64,000 nucleotides of DNA from the NCBI GenBank assembly GCA_017795105.1, contig CP051247.1:5470001-5534000 (forward strand). The letters run 5' to 3'. Both the position numbers and the translations under genes were made by a program. Origin of the DNA: Planctomycetaceae bacterium (GTDB lineage Bacteria; Planctomycetota; Planctomycetia; Planctomycetales; Planctomycetaceae). Under the pieces are notes generated by a model. It was not told the origin of the DNA and did no database searches. It saw only the letters and a list, made by a program, of their open reading frames with translations. Below, piece by piece: positions 8,300 through 16,895 of this stretch (positions are counted from its first letter, which is position 1; the number at the start of each line of letters is the position of its first letter).

Positions 8300-9340
8300 C
8301 TACGTATTGGTCGACAGACCCTCTTGAAGCTTCCTCCGATAAAGTTCTCGGAGTTCACGAGGTGTGACAATTTCAACGTCTCCGGTCCAGGTCAGGATCC
8401 AGCGAACAATTTCGTCGAGTCCATCAATGACAAACTTCAGCGTCACAGCACCATCTTTGTGTGTGGTCGCTTTCTGAGTATGGTGCCATTCAGTTTCTGT
8501 CACGATTCTGGCAGCTGTGGAAGCGAAACGAAGTTCGACGTCGAACCTGTCCTTGCCGCGATAGACCGACCATGCATTCCCAAAATGTTCCCGAAGGTCG
8601 AAATCCTCGGGCACAGAGGCCGTCCGATCGAGCATTCGCAGGGACTTGAAGCGAGCGATTCGGAACGTCTTGGGTTCCGGATCTCCATCGACATGCCCGA
8701 TGATGTACCATGCCCGTTTCACGAGGCAGAGCCGGTAAGGATGGAGGGTGAGCTTCAGTGACTTAGGCTCGTAGGGAGAATTGTAAACGCCCGTGATGAC
8801 CTTCCTCTGGAGCAAAGCCATTTGGGCGGTACGAATTTCAGCCTCTTGTCCGGCATGATTCACGAGTTTCAAATCTAAAGCTGCCATCAGGCGAGACGCA
8901 TCGGCCAGGATCTCTTTGATGGAGTCCTTGGAAGTGGTCGAAAGTTTGTGAGTGATGGATGTCGTTCCTTCACTCCAGTCGAGCCCTGGAACTTTCGTCA
9001 GCGTCGTTGCCAAGACTTGTCCGATTGCCTCATCCGCAGTCAGGGCCAGCGTGGGAAAGCGAAAGTCTGGCCGGACGCGATAACACTGATCCTGTTCGTC
9101 GAAGTACCACGGAATCCCGCTGAACTCCAGAACTTCCAGATCTCTGAAAACCGTCCTCTCGGAACAGCCGAGTTCCTCTGCGATCGCTCGGGCGTTATAC
9201 CGGCCTCGGGATTGGATCAGGTTCAGTACCGCGAGCACACGAGCCATCCGTTCGCTTTGCCGGACACGACGATCCCGATCCGGCCGTCGTCGGACTTCAG
9301 GCCCGGGAGGTGCTTGCTGCTTTGTTTTCTTCTTGACCAT
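8300..9340 (-). CDS. WYL-domain transcriptional regulator
   Basis: I chose the ATG at 9340 (MVKKKTKQQ...) because it matches the start of the related regulator at 4449; the frame is open a further 13 codons upstream. The 346-aa protein has an N-terminal winged helix (AIAEELGCSERTVFRDLEVLEFSGIPWYFDEQ) and a C-terminal WYL domain with RAWYIIGHVDG and a downstream WCX-like segment (FDVELRF...VRWILTWTGDVEIV). WYL regulators bind nucleic-acid-type ligands and often control defence or mobile-element genes. Its 5' end overlaps the 3' end of the next gene by about 118 bases. Confidence 0.88.
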   Translation of the reverse strand: MVKKKTKQQAPPGPEVRRRPDRDRRVRQSERMARVLAVLNLIQSRGRYNARAIAEELGCSERTVFRDLEVLEFSGIPWYFDEQDQCYRVRPDFRFPTLALTADEAIGQVLATTLTKVPGLDWSEGTTSITHKLSTTSKDSIKEILADASRLMAALDLKLVNHAGQEAEIRTAQMALLQRKVITGVYNSPYEPKSLKLTLHPYRLCLVKRAWYIIGHVDGDPEPKTFRIARFKSLRMLDRTASVPEDFDLREHFGNAWSVYRGKDRFDVELRFASTAARIVTETEWHHTQKATTHKDGAVTLKFVIDGLDEIVRWILTWTGDVEIVTPRELRELYRRKLQEGLSTNT

Positions 9341-9636
9341 GGGGATCGATCCTCTTCTGGAAGTGCGTGAGTGTGGCACTTGTCACTGCCAGAAGCGGGG
9401 CACCCGTTATTTCCGGATTCGAAGATCCAGCTATGGGCTTGGTCGACCACCTTGGCCAGGAGCGGGAGATCGTCTCGTCCGAATGATTCGGTTTGTCGCC
9501 ATTGATCGCCGTCTTTGTAGAGGCGACTGACCGTCACGTTGTGACGAATCCCATTCGCGGTATCGTTTTCCCAAATGGCAGCTTTGACGGCTCCGAGACG
9601 AATTTCGTAAACAGGTTGCTCCTTGGATCTAGTCAT
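9223..9636 (-). CDS. Small planctomycete-type accessory protein
   Basis: The internal ATG at 9636 (MTRSKEQPVYEIRLGAVKAAIWEND) gives a 137-aa product. The segment ending SRLYKDGDQWRQTESFGRDDLPLLAKVVDQAHSW, split around residues 40-75, resembles a small conserved protein I associate with planctomycete genomes; the function is unknown to me. In that family the protein normally ends soon after this motif. Here it continues in a low-complexity basic tail that overlaps the first ~118 bases of the WYL regulator in another frame. The tail may be the result of lost stop codons or a frameshift. Confidence 0.6.
   Translation of the reverse strand: MTRSKEQPVYEIRLGAVKAAIWENDTANGIRHNVTVSRLYKDGDQWRQTESFGRDDLPLLAKVVDQAHSWIFESGNNGCPASGSDKCHTHALPEEDRSPWSRRKQSSKHLPGLKSDDGRIGIVVSGKANGWLVCSRY
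9380..9388 (-). promoter_or_regulatory. TTGTCACTG motif upstream of WYL regulator
   Basis: This is the second copy of the nine-base motif (CAGTGACAA on the minus strand), 40 bases upstream of the WYL regulator start and inside the coding frame of the small accessory gene. See also 3980 and 13156. Confidence 0.35.
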
Positions 9637-9761
9637 TTTGAGAGTTCCATATTCGAGTTGAGGTGTGCTTTCCCTTGCTACCCTGAACTTTCGATGGATA
9701 CTCGTGTCTGCCAAGGATATTGACTAAAACCTATTTTCTGAGCTTAATCGGATCACTTTCC

Positions 9762-10697
9762 ATGGACGCCGCGACATTTTGGAAGAATTTTCGAATTGGT
9801 GAAGAGCTTCACATAGCGGGCAGATTTCTTTTCAACGGCCTTCGGTGCTGCCACGAAATGGAGTCGTTCCACCATGAAGATGAAGTGTTTGAGTTGTTGT
9901 ATCACGTGTCAGTCGGACTTGAGCGATTGCTGAAAGTAGCAGTCGTAATGGCTGAACACGATGATACCTCGGTGCCCAATGATTTTGAGAAATCATTGAT
10001 TACCCATACTCACTCGGAGCTGTTGACGAGAGTCAAGTCCAAGCACAACCTCTCGTTCGGTTCCGTTCACAACGAGTTCCTTCAGCTACTGGCAACATTT
10101 TATAGGAGTCAACGCTATGGTCGATTCAATGTACGACCGGACGCTTGCGGAGAGAAAGAGGCGGTACGTCAGTTTATTGAAAAGCATTTGGCACTACCTG
10201 TCCACGATGATTTCCCGTTCGATATCACCCCTAACTCAACTCGCATTCGAAGATTCTTTGGGAGAGTGATTGGCAAGATTTCTACTGAGCTATTTACGAA
10301 GATTCAGTCCGATGCCAGTCGACTAAACATTTTCACGGACGAAATACGCCCCTCGTCGAAGGCTGCTAAAGTATTCCTAGACAAGGAGTTCACGTTTGAG
10401 AACGAAGACATCTTGGTCAAGGAGTTGATCCTCCACTTCCTCACGACGGATGCCAATGCCGGTCACCTTGGACTTCTCAAGCAATTGGCTCCTTTGGGAT
10501 TTGACCCTGGACTTGACGTCGAACACATCCAGGCATTGCTGTCCGACGAAAAGAAGATTGAGTCAATGGGTGAGTTGGAAGCTCTTTACGACGATATAAA
10601 AGACAAAAAAGCTCGATTGCAGATCCTCGATCTCGTAGGGCAAGATGGCGTGTGTCTCGACTCGGACGAGGAGGACGATGAAGATGTCAGTTGCTAA
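9762..10697 (+). CDS. Hypothetical protein (311 aa)
   Basis: The frame opens at 9720, but an ATG at 9762 (MDAATFWKNFRIGEELHIAGRF) gives a more natural start. The protein is mostly alpha-helical (HEDEVFELLYHVSVGLERLLKVAVVMAEHDD near the N-terminus), with an acidic C-terminal tail (DSDEEDDEDVSC). The helical N-terminal pattern could be HEPN-like, but I see no clean RX4-6H motif there. It converges on the broken nuclease gene at 10694, with the two stops overlapping. Confidence 0.7.
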   Translation: MDAATFWKNFRIGEELHIAGRFLFNGLRCCHEMESFHHEDEVFELLYHVSVGLERLLKVAVVMAEHDDTSVPNDFEKSLITHTHSELLTRVKSKHNLSFGSVHNEFLQLLATFYRSQRYGRFNVRPDACGEKEAVRQFIEKHLALPVHDDFPFDITPNSTRIRRFFGRVIGKISTELFTKIQSDASRLNIFTDEIRPSSKAAKVFLDKEFTFENEDILVKELILHFLTTDANAGHLGLLKQLAPLGFDPGLDVEHIQALLSDEKKIESMGELEALYDDIKDKKARLQILDLVGQDGVCLDSDEEDDEDVSC

Positions 10698-11464
10698 TAA
10701 CTTCCATTTCTTTTCCTCACGTCGTTTACCTTGAATTCAAGGTACTGAAGTAGTCCGTCGATCAAGGTCCGTTCCGGTTTCGAGAACCAGCGTCGTTGCT
10801 GACTCAAGATGTTGGTGGTGTCTTGGTATCCCAGTTCTCCGATGAACGGGAGCTCGGGCAGGTTGTGTAATCGTTCTCCTTCCGGAATTGAAGCCCTGAG
10901 TTGAATTTCATCTCGGTATCTCTGGACCAGGGGATTGCCGGTAGTTGGAGTAAGCAGTATCAGGACAAAATCGCGTTGTTATCTCTCGAACAGTGTGTCC
11001 TCTCGAAACCAGCCATTCTCTCTCAGTCCCACGCGGGCATTCCGGATCAGTTGGTCCGCTGGGAATCCGGTCGACCCGTTGTTGTGGTTAGTGTTTGTTG
11101 AGAGCTGTGAACCGTATTTCATCTCGATGAACACCGTTGTCTTCGGATTCTCCCATGTGATCACGACATCAACCTCGGTTCGGCCTTCCGCCCATTCCAG
11201 ATGTTGCCGGGGATACCTGCGTTGTTTCTCCCAGAGTCCAATCCGGAGATCTCGAAAAACCTGTCGCCGAAATCTTTCTTCTCCCAGAGCTTGATTGAGT
11301 AAATCCGAAAGCCACCAGCGAGGATTGAGGGCTCTCAAAACGCCGAACAGGTTTCCCGTAACTACATCTTCACTCGTGGGGCGAATGATGAGGGGGCAAC
11401 GCAGATCGCCACGCCGGGCCGGTTCGCAGAGACATCCATGTTTTCCGCCGAGTTCCGTCAGCAA
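10694..11464 (-). pseudogene. PD-(D/E)XK nuclease-like gene interrupted by an in-frame TAA
   Basis: Reading the minus strand, the frame from a TTG at 11464 (overlapping the TGA of the upstream nuclease gene) runs to a TAA at 10979-10981. It then continues in the same frame without a further stop to TAG at 10694-10696. The first part carries EVDVVITWENPKTTVFIEMKYG, a D...ExK nuclease core. The part after the TAA reads RDFVLILLTPT... and ends ...LIDGLLQYLEFKVNDVRKRNGSY, which looks like ordinary coding sequence. A single base change (for example CAA to TAA) would explain the break. It could be an N-terminal fragment still expressed, or a dead gene. Confidence 0.7.
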
Positions 11465-12342
11465 GATTTCGCACCGTTTAGCGTGTACGCTGCCTTCGCT
11501 GGATTCACCGCATCCATTGGTTTCGTCGCGTCGACTGCATCGATCGCACTTACCACGTCGGGTTTCCATTCCCGACACGGCTGGCGGTAGGGACACGTTG
11601 AACAGTTCAGTGGGGTCTCGATCGGAAAGAAGACATCGTTGGCAATGGCTCGTTCGATCTTCTGAACGACGTCCCCGAGACGTCCAAGATCCTCTTCCGT
11701 TCGTGCCGTCTTCAACCGCTGAATTTTCGGCGTCTTCGTCTTGACCAGAACTGTGTATTCGACCGTCGGCAGTGTTCCGGTCATCTCGACGACTGCATTG
11801 ACATAGCAGGTGGCCTGGAGCGACGTTTCGACCTCGAAGTCCCCGTAAGCTCGTCCTGCAGTCTTGAACTCGGTCACCTTCAGCGTGTCGGATTCCTCGG
11901 TGATCAAATCGGTGAATGCCAGGAGCGGTGTTTCCAGGTATTCTCCGTCACTATTGTGGAGCGGCACGAGAAAACGCTGCTCGATCGCCACAACATTTTG
12001 AGGTGGCGGCTGCTTCATGTACAGCTGCAATAAGGCCAGCCCTTGATCCATCAGCTCTTTGGGGGATTCGTTCGCCTTGTACTCGACGGTTTGTTCCTCA
12101 GTCTTCGAGACCCAGGTTTCGAGGAATTCTTGTCGTACCTGCTGCTCAACCGGATCTTGTCCCTCCATGAGATAGCGATGGTAGACTGCCAGGGCACCAT
12201 GAACCGCAGAGCCAAGGACCAGCCCACTGCTGATGGAGGGTTGAGGAAGCTTGAGGATTCGCTGGAAATAGTACTGGAGAGGGCAACGGAGAAATTGGTT
12301 GATTGCACTGTAGCTCCAGTGAGGACGTGATTCCCGCTTCAT
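11458..12342 (-). CDS. RecB/Cas4-like PD-(D/E)XK nuclease with Fe-S cluster cysteines
   Basis: This 294-aa protein has the RecB-family layout. It starts with WSYSAINQFLRCPLQYYF (first cluster Cys about 20), followed by GSAVHGAL (catalytic His), then the D/E-K region (FTDLITEE...LKVTEFKTAG) and QATCYVNAV, and near the C-terminus CSTCPYRQPC, giving three more cysteines for a 4Fe-4S cluster. This fits a stand-alone nuclease of the AddB/Cas4 C-terminal type acting on DNA ends. Its start overlaps the small gene upstream by four bases (ATGA) and its stop overlaps the next frame, so it sits in an operon. No cas genes or CRISPR repeats are nearby, so a Cas4 role is unlikely. Confidence 0.85.
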   Translation of the reverse strand: MKRESRPHWSYSAINQFLRCPLQYYFQRILKLPQPSISSGLVLGSAVHGALAVYHRYLMEGQDPVEQQVRQEFLETWVSKTEEQTVEYKANESPKELMDQGLALLQLYMKQPPPQNVVAIEQRFLVPLHNSDGEYLETPLLAFTDLITEESDTLKVTEFKTAGRAYGDFEVETSLQATCYVNAVVEMTGTLPTVEYTVLVKTKTPKIQRLKTARTEEDLGRLGDVVQKIERAIANDVFFPIETPLNCSTCPYRQPCREWKPDVVSAIDAVDATKPMDAVNPAKAAYTLNGAKSC

Positions 12343-12563
12343 TGATTGTTCTCCTCGTTCTGAATCTCCCTTTGAATTCTCTCGCAGACGAACTGACAGA
12401 TTTCTCGATCCCAGTCATCCGATAAGACTCGGGTCAAAGGCTGAGGTGGAAAACCGCCCCGCCTGAGCCACTCCATCAGACTTTCCGCTGCTTCGGAAGC
12501 TGTAGTGAAATCGTATGCTGCAAGAGCATCGAGCATGTCTTCCCAGGTCAGTTGTGGATCCAT
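12339..12563 (-). CDS. Small acidic hypothetical protein (74 aa)
   Basis: The product is a compact helical protein (MDPQLTWEDMLDALAAYDF...) of unknown function. Its stop overlaps the start of the RecB/Cas4-like nuclease by four bases, so the two are probably translationally coupled. It follows the 184-aa gene by 11 bases. I see no domain. Confidence 0.7.
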   Translation of the reverse strand: MDPQLTWEDMLDALAAYDFTTASEAAESLMEWLRRGGFPPQPLTRVLSDDWDREICQFVCERIQREIQNEENNQ

Positions 12564-12574
12564 CCGGGCGACTC

Positions 12575-13129
12575 CTATCGCCGACGGGAAGAAGGGGCGG
12601 CGTCTCCGGCAGTCAACTGATCCAGCACCGTGCCGGCTTCTGACTTAGACAGGTCGTAGAGATCGACATCCCGTCCAACAATCTCTGCCACTCGCTTCCG
12701 AAGCTGGGGGGTGGTCAGTCCGTGCCGCTTTGCGAGATTCGTCATGAACGAAATCTGCTTGTTGCTCGCGGGAACGAAGCCGCCATCATCTGTCGATCGA
12801 GGAATTCGGTTATTCTCAGCACGCTGAGGCGTCGAGTGAGTCCTGCGTCCGTTCTCGCGTTGATCACGGTTAGAACGCGGTGGTGAAGTCTGAGTATGCT
12901 GAGTAACAGGAGCTTCATCGCGACTCGCAATCGCAGATTCTCCTTCGTACCGTTCAATCTGCTGATTGATCGACTCCTCGGCCAGATCGTAGAGTTCCTG
13001 GATCTTTCCAATGATCATTTCGGGGTCGTCGAGAGGGGCAAGGACCTCTCCTTCCAGGTTCACGCTGAACCCGGTGCTGTTGTAGTCGCGTGAGACTTTG
13101 CGGCTGAGGCCAACATTGACTTTGAGCAT
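12575..13129 (-). CDS. Hypothetical mobile-element protein (184 aa)
   Basis: I chose the ATG at 13129 because it follows a good ribosome binding site (GGAAGGA about 9 bases upstream); the frame is open further upstream. The N-terminal part (MLKVNVGLSRKVSRDYNSTGFSVNLEGEV) resembles proteins of phage-like modules next to single-strand DNA handling genes. A low-complexity Arg/Gln/Asn linker follows. The C-terminal domain (ASNKQISFMTNLAKRHGL..., LYDLSKSEAGTVLDQL) is a small helical unit I have seen in mobile-element proteins. Function is unknown. It is the first gene of a three-gene run ending with the RecB-like nuclease. Confidence 0.75.
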   Translation of the reverse strand: MLKVNVGLSRKVSRDYNSTGFSVNLEGEVLAPLDDPEMIIGKIQELYDLAEESINQQIERYEGESAIASRDEAPVTQHTQTSPPRSNRDQRENGRRTHSTPQRAENNRIPRSTDDGGFVPASNKQISFMTNLAKRHGLTTPQLRKRVAEIVGRDVDLYDLSKSEAGTVLDQLTAGDAAPSSRRR

Positions 13130-13155
13130 GCAGGAATTCCTTCCGTCCAGGATGG

Positions 13156-13164
13156 TTGTCACTG
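13156..13164 (-). promoter_or_regulatory. TTGTCACTG motif upstream of the 12575-13129 gene
   Basis: This is the third copy of the nine-base motif, 27 bases upstream of the start codon and just ahead of the ribosome binding site. It probably acts as an operator rather than a -35 box, since no -10 fits between it and the RBS. Confidence 0.35.
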
Positions 13165-13276
13165 AACTGAATACCCCGCAGATCACAGCCTCACTCGGAA
13201 GCTGATTGTGGCACTCCGTTGACGGTGGTGGCTTTCGCACTCTGTCGGCCTATCAGTCTTGTTCTTCGGCAGTGTT

Positions 13277-13970
13277 TCAGATGAACGAGCTGGATTCAGT
13301 GAGATTCAAATGAGAGTAGTAGAATTGTTCGTCACCTTTCTCAGTAGTCTGCCACATCTGACGCGACTTCACTTCGAGAGCTGTCAGCTTTCCGCCAAAA
13401 CCGCAACCGGTATCGATGCATAGACAGAATCCGTAATCTCGGATCGGTCCCGGGGTATGGCCGACGACAAAGCTTCTTCCGCTGAGATGCTTTCTCGGCG
13501 GTTCTTCTTCCAAGGAGATCCAGCGAAGAAGAGAGGAGGGTTGGTCTTCGATGCTCAAATACCGGCAGTAATTTGCGTGAGTGAAGACGAAACGTTCCGT
13601 TTCGTAGTACGGGCGGCAGGTTTGAAGAAAGTCGCAATGGGTCTGCGGAACATCGTCGATCCCAGCGTTTCGGCCGAAAGATGCCAGAGTTGCATCACCG
13701 CCCTAGCTCTTTCACCGGAGTTCCGCATTGAGGAGCATCTCGGCTATCGAGCATCATTTCTTCGTGATTACCGAGAATTGGAATCAGATTACAACGGTCA
13801 TTCAACTCGATCAGGAGGTCGAGGACAACCAAGCTTTCCGGTCCTTTGTTGATGCAGTCGTACTGGCGACAAACGTATTCCCTGGCTGTGGAACAATCTC
13901 CTGATGCAGCCATTTCAGAGTAGCCGAGTGCTCTTCAACTTCGCCAATTTCCAGACAAGCAACTGGAATC
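13277..13970 (-). pseudogene. Decayed PP2A-like metallophosphoesterase
   Basis: Three minus-strand frames together spell a serine/threonine phosphatase. The order is EIGEVEEHSATLKWLHQEIVPQPGNTF (frame 1, where the GDxHG motif should be), then GPESLVVLDLL...ILGNHEEMML (frame 2, with the GNHE motif intact), then GDATLASFG...FTHANY...VVGHTP...CIDTG (frame 3). One extra G in CTAGGGCGG near 13697-13702 would explain the second shift, and a missing base near 13858-13862 the first. The GDxHG metal-binding motif is itself mutated. This is a dead gene, formerly a bis-metal phosphoesterase of about 240 aa. Confidence 0.8.
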
Positions 13971-14110
13971 TGGAGACAATCCTGTCGAGAGAATAGCATG
14001 TGATCCTGATGCGAAGGGACCAAGTCAATGCGTCCACTTGCTCGTCCCGGTGCAGATCCTTTCCTGGGACAAGGTCTTACTCGCTAGTCCTCGTAAAGGC
14101 TTATCTACGG

Positions 14111-14416
14111 CTAATTTAGATGAGAATCGGGGCTCCCGGGATTTGTTTCTGGTATTTCGATTGCAACGACGCTTGCCCTACTGTTCAATACGGATCGGAT
14201 AAGTGCTTCTAGTCGAGGGGCGGCTATCGAGGCCCCAACCGAGATTACAAATGAAAAACACGCTTCCGCAAAACCCATTCCTAGCGATGTATTTGCGATA
14301 GGATCTACGTTATGCACGACGTCGAGTTCTTGGATCTGTATTCGTAGTGAATCTGCCGTGATTTCCTCGGTGGCGGTGGGGGGGAAGCCAACTCGCACTT
14401 CATAAGTTTTATTCAA
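14111..14416 (-). CDS. Small partner protein of HExxH peptidase (101 aa)
   Basis: The product is a small alpha/beta protein (MNKTYEVRVGFPPTATEEITADSLRI...) with a hydrophobic middle (CFSFVISVGASIAAPRLEALI) that could be a single membrane-associated helix or a packed core. I do not recognise the family. It overlaps the end of the zinc-peptidase gene by 8 bases, so the two are probably co-expressed as a functional pair. Confidence 0.65.
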   Translation of the reverse strand: MNKTYEVRVGFPPTATEEITADSLRIQIQELDVVHNVDPIANTSLGMGFAEACFSFVISVGASIAAPRLEALIRSVLNSRASVVAIEIPETNPGSPDSHLN

Positions 14417-15512
14417 GACTGAGTTCCTTCCACTTTCGGTGTTTATCTAGACGTTCATTAAAGAGTGTTCGCACATGTTCTGAAGATACCAACTGCTCGG
14501 CAATCTCAGAAGAGACTCGGTCAAACCCAAGAAAAAGATGTGTGACGTCAGACTTGGTCAAGAACGATTTGCAATTCCCAGTTTGAGATATCAACAGTTC
14601 CTTAAGGGGATTGTGGTCATCGAGTTGGCTTATTCTGTCGAAGCAAGGCCAAAACACCTGGTCAAGATAGTCCGCCCTTTTTTCCAGCTCGGATATAAGA
14701 GTGTCGACACCGTCCCCGAGTTCAACTTTCCGAGACGTTCTATTACTAAAAGGGAACTCAAGCATCAATGCTACATTTATGAGTCGACATCCGGGGAGCG
14801 GGTAGAACGGCATTTGGCCAACGGTGTTGTTGTATTCGTGAAGGACGCTCATGGCTACCCAGGAACTTAATAATGTGACACGAAATCCAATGAGTTTGGC
14901 CGGACCGTCTAGGTGTGCTATGAGTTTATCTGTCTCTATCTCACATCCTAAGCCATTCGTTTTCGCTGTGATAGGATCTAGGCAGAAAGTGTGTCCGGCT
15001 ATCAAGGTGATTGCCGTTCCGTCAGCGTCAAGTTCTCTTGCAGATGCGAGGTTGTTTTTTAGCGTGTTTGGTTCCTTCTGTACTTCTTCCCAGAGGCCTA
15101 TGTGGCCACAGATTAGGTGGCATAGTTCGTGTGCTACGGTGAATCGCACAGAAAATACCCACAGTCGGACGAAATACGAGTTGGTGAAAACAAGTCGCGT
15201 GGAATAGTCTTGGATGGAATCGGAGCATGCTTCTCGGAGAACGGTGGGATTATGAAAGATGACATGTAAGAGTCGCCCCAAGAATCCCGTCGAAATGTCA
15301 ATCGAGTAACAGTTCTCACGAGTAGAATCTTTTACGACGCCTGCGATCGGCTGCAATGTCTGGAGAATCCGTATCTGTATCGCTCCGATTTCCGAAGTCG
15401 AATACGGATGCGATAGGATTTGGTCAACCATGAATCGGCACTCAGCTAACGCAATCTCAAGTAGCCTCTCTGGAACCTCGACTACGGCGGTGAATGGGTC
15501 TGCTGACGTCAT
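14409..15512 (-). CDS. Zincin-like peptidase with HELCH motif
   Basis: This 367-aa protein has the zinc-peptidase motif VAHELCHLICGH (residues about 129-140) and, some 30 residues later, ARELDADGTA, a good candidate for the third metal ligand (Glu). This arrangement is seen in IrrE/ImmA-type and related regulatory or effector zincins, but there is no N-terminal HTH. The remaining sequence is unrecognised and shows no signal peptide, so the protein is probably cytoplasmic. It is coupled to the 101-aa gene downstream. A role in defence or in cleaving a regulator is possible. Confidence 0.75.
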   Translation of the reverse strand: MTSADPFTAVVEVPERLLEIALAECRFMVDQILSHPYSTSEIGAIQIRILQTLQPIAGVVKDSTRENCYSIDISTGFLGRLLHVIFHNPTVLREACSDSIQDYSTRLVFTNSYFVRLWVFSVRFTVAHELCHLICGHIGLWEEVQKEPNTLKNNLASARELDADGTAITLIAGHTFCLDPITAKTNGLGCEIETDKLIAHLDGPAKLIGFRVTLLSSWVAMSVLHEYNNTVGQMPFYPLPGCRLINVALMLEFPFSNRTSRKVELGDGVDTLISELEKRADYLDQVFWPCFDRISQLDDHNPLKELLISQTGNCKSFLTKSDVTHLFLGFDRVSSEIAEQLVSSEHVRTLFNERLDKHRKWKELSLE

Positions 15513-15776
15513 ATCTGTCCTACTTGTCTATTCGAACGATCTGGGGGCGTCCAGCTTTTCTGAGGCCTTTGGCGTGTAGGCCATCGCAGATCGACGGACA
15601 AGCGTTCGATGCTCGGCGGAAAAATAAGCGGACCTCCACGGCCTCGGAATGCTTTGCACGTATGTTAACCTTTGTTGTGCAGTTAGGAAACTGGGTGAGC
15701 GTGCAATAGGAGAAAGGAACCGTAGGGGGCATGACGCTGGGTAAATGATGAATCGCTCTCCAAGTGGAACGGGAGG

Positions 15777-16754
15777 TTAGGTCGCCATTTCCTGTGCGAG
15801 TTTCCATGCTTCCGCTTTTAATCGGCTTCCTGAGCCGAACCAGGCTGATTCCAAACGGCGGCTTGCTCGCTCTTGCTCGGTTCTACCGCGGGTCGACCGG
15901 TGGTGGTCGACGTATTCCGTGACTGCGTTAAAGGCCGCCCAAGTCGTCAGTTTCACCTTGGGAATATCTTGTCCACGACCGTGTTCGAACAGGCGAAAGA
16001 GCTCGTTGCGAACATTCTCTGCTCGTCGATTCTTGCTGGCTTCTCCGTCAGGGTAGAGCATGGTGAAATATGTCTCCAATTGCCCTTTGGTCGGATAGTG
16101 CCACGCCAGGCGGTTGATCCGCTCGCCCAAGTCGTCGTAAAACTTCTTCGCGAAGCCGAGGATCTCCTGAGCTTCAGCGACTTTCTCCGTCAGATTGCCT
16201 TTATGAACGATTGCCACTCCCTGGCCTCGACTTTTCCGTTCCGCCATTCCCAGAGTATTCGCACAGACGACTCGAATCGGCGTGAAGAAGACTCGAAGGG
16301 CGGAGCTGCCGTCATGAGAATTGCTCAGGAGTAGGAATTGTTCCGTAACATCATCCGAGTTCCGGACTCGGAGTTCTCGCGGCAGTTTGGCAAGCATCCA
16401 GACTTTCTCACCTCGTCCGAGAGCACCGGCTGTGTGGTATCTGAGTTTGCCATCCTGGACAACAGAATCAAGGAATCCGAAGCACTGGTGATTCTGCACC
16501 GGCTGGTAGCTGTTCCCCACGACGCCGAGGATCTCGTTTGAATCCGTCCGTAGCACGGCTTTCCGTTGGGGAATCGGGATGTCATCATCGGTTTCGATCG
16601 GCCTAAGATCGACTTGGTAATTTAGTCCAGCTGCCTGAATGGCTTCAGCAGCTGTCGCCGGCTCATCGAGCTTCGTTCCGAGTCCGTGCCAGGGAGTCTG
16701 CCCGGCATACATCATTGCGGCCTGGCCGTTCGTAGTCGCGAGATCGTGTGACAT
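15777..16754 (-). CDS. DUF932 phage/plasmid-like protein
   Basis: The 325-aa protein begins MSHDLATTNGQAAMMYAGQTPWHGLG and contains the conserved segments YQPVQNHQCFGFLD, LLLSNSHDGSSALRVFFTPIRVVCANT and a C-terminal WAAFNAVTEYVDH block. These match the DUF932 family of plasmid and phage proteins, whose biochemical role is unknown to me. It lies alone between the zincin pair and the SMC-like gene. Its presence supports the mobile nature of this region. The interval 15513-15776 holds no convincing gene. Confidence 0.88.
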   Translation of the reverse strand: MSHDLATTNGQAAMMYAGQTPWHGLGTKLDEPATAAEAIQAAGLNYQVDLRPIETDDDIPIPQRKAVLRTDSNEILGVVGNSYQPVQNHQCFGFLDSVVQDGKLRYHTAGALGRGEKVWMLAKLPRELRVRNSDDVTEQFLLLSNSHDGSSALRVFFTPIRVVCANTLGMAERKSRGQGVAIVHKGNLTEKVAEAQEILGFAKKFYDDLGERINRLAWHYPTKGQLETYFTMLYPDGEASKNRRAENVRNELFRLFEHGRGQDIPKVKLTTWAAFNAVTEYVDHHRSTRGRTEQERASRRLESAWFGSGSRLKAEAWKLAQEMAT

Positions 16755-16895
16755 TGGGATGGTTCCTTGTAAAGAAGGTTTCTATACAAGAAAATACCCT
16801 TATTGGTACCACGTCACTCTGAGGCAACCGCTGGATCATTGTCCCGGTGTAGGAAAGATGCTAGCGATGGGGTGTTCGAGCCTAAAGAATGTCGG

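Noticed and set aside
11458..12342. Cas4-like nuclease considered as part of a CRISPR locus
   Set aside because: No CRISPR repeats or other cas genes were seen in the window, and its operon partners are mobile-element genes.
15520..15807. 95-codon minus-strand frame between the zincin and DUF932 genes
   Set aside because: It overlaps the end of the DUF932 gene, has no family pattern and no ribosome binding site.
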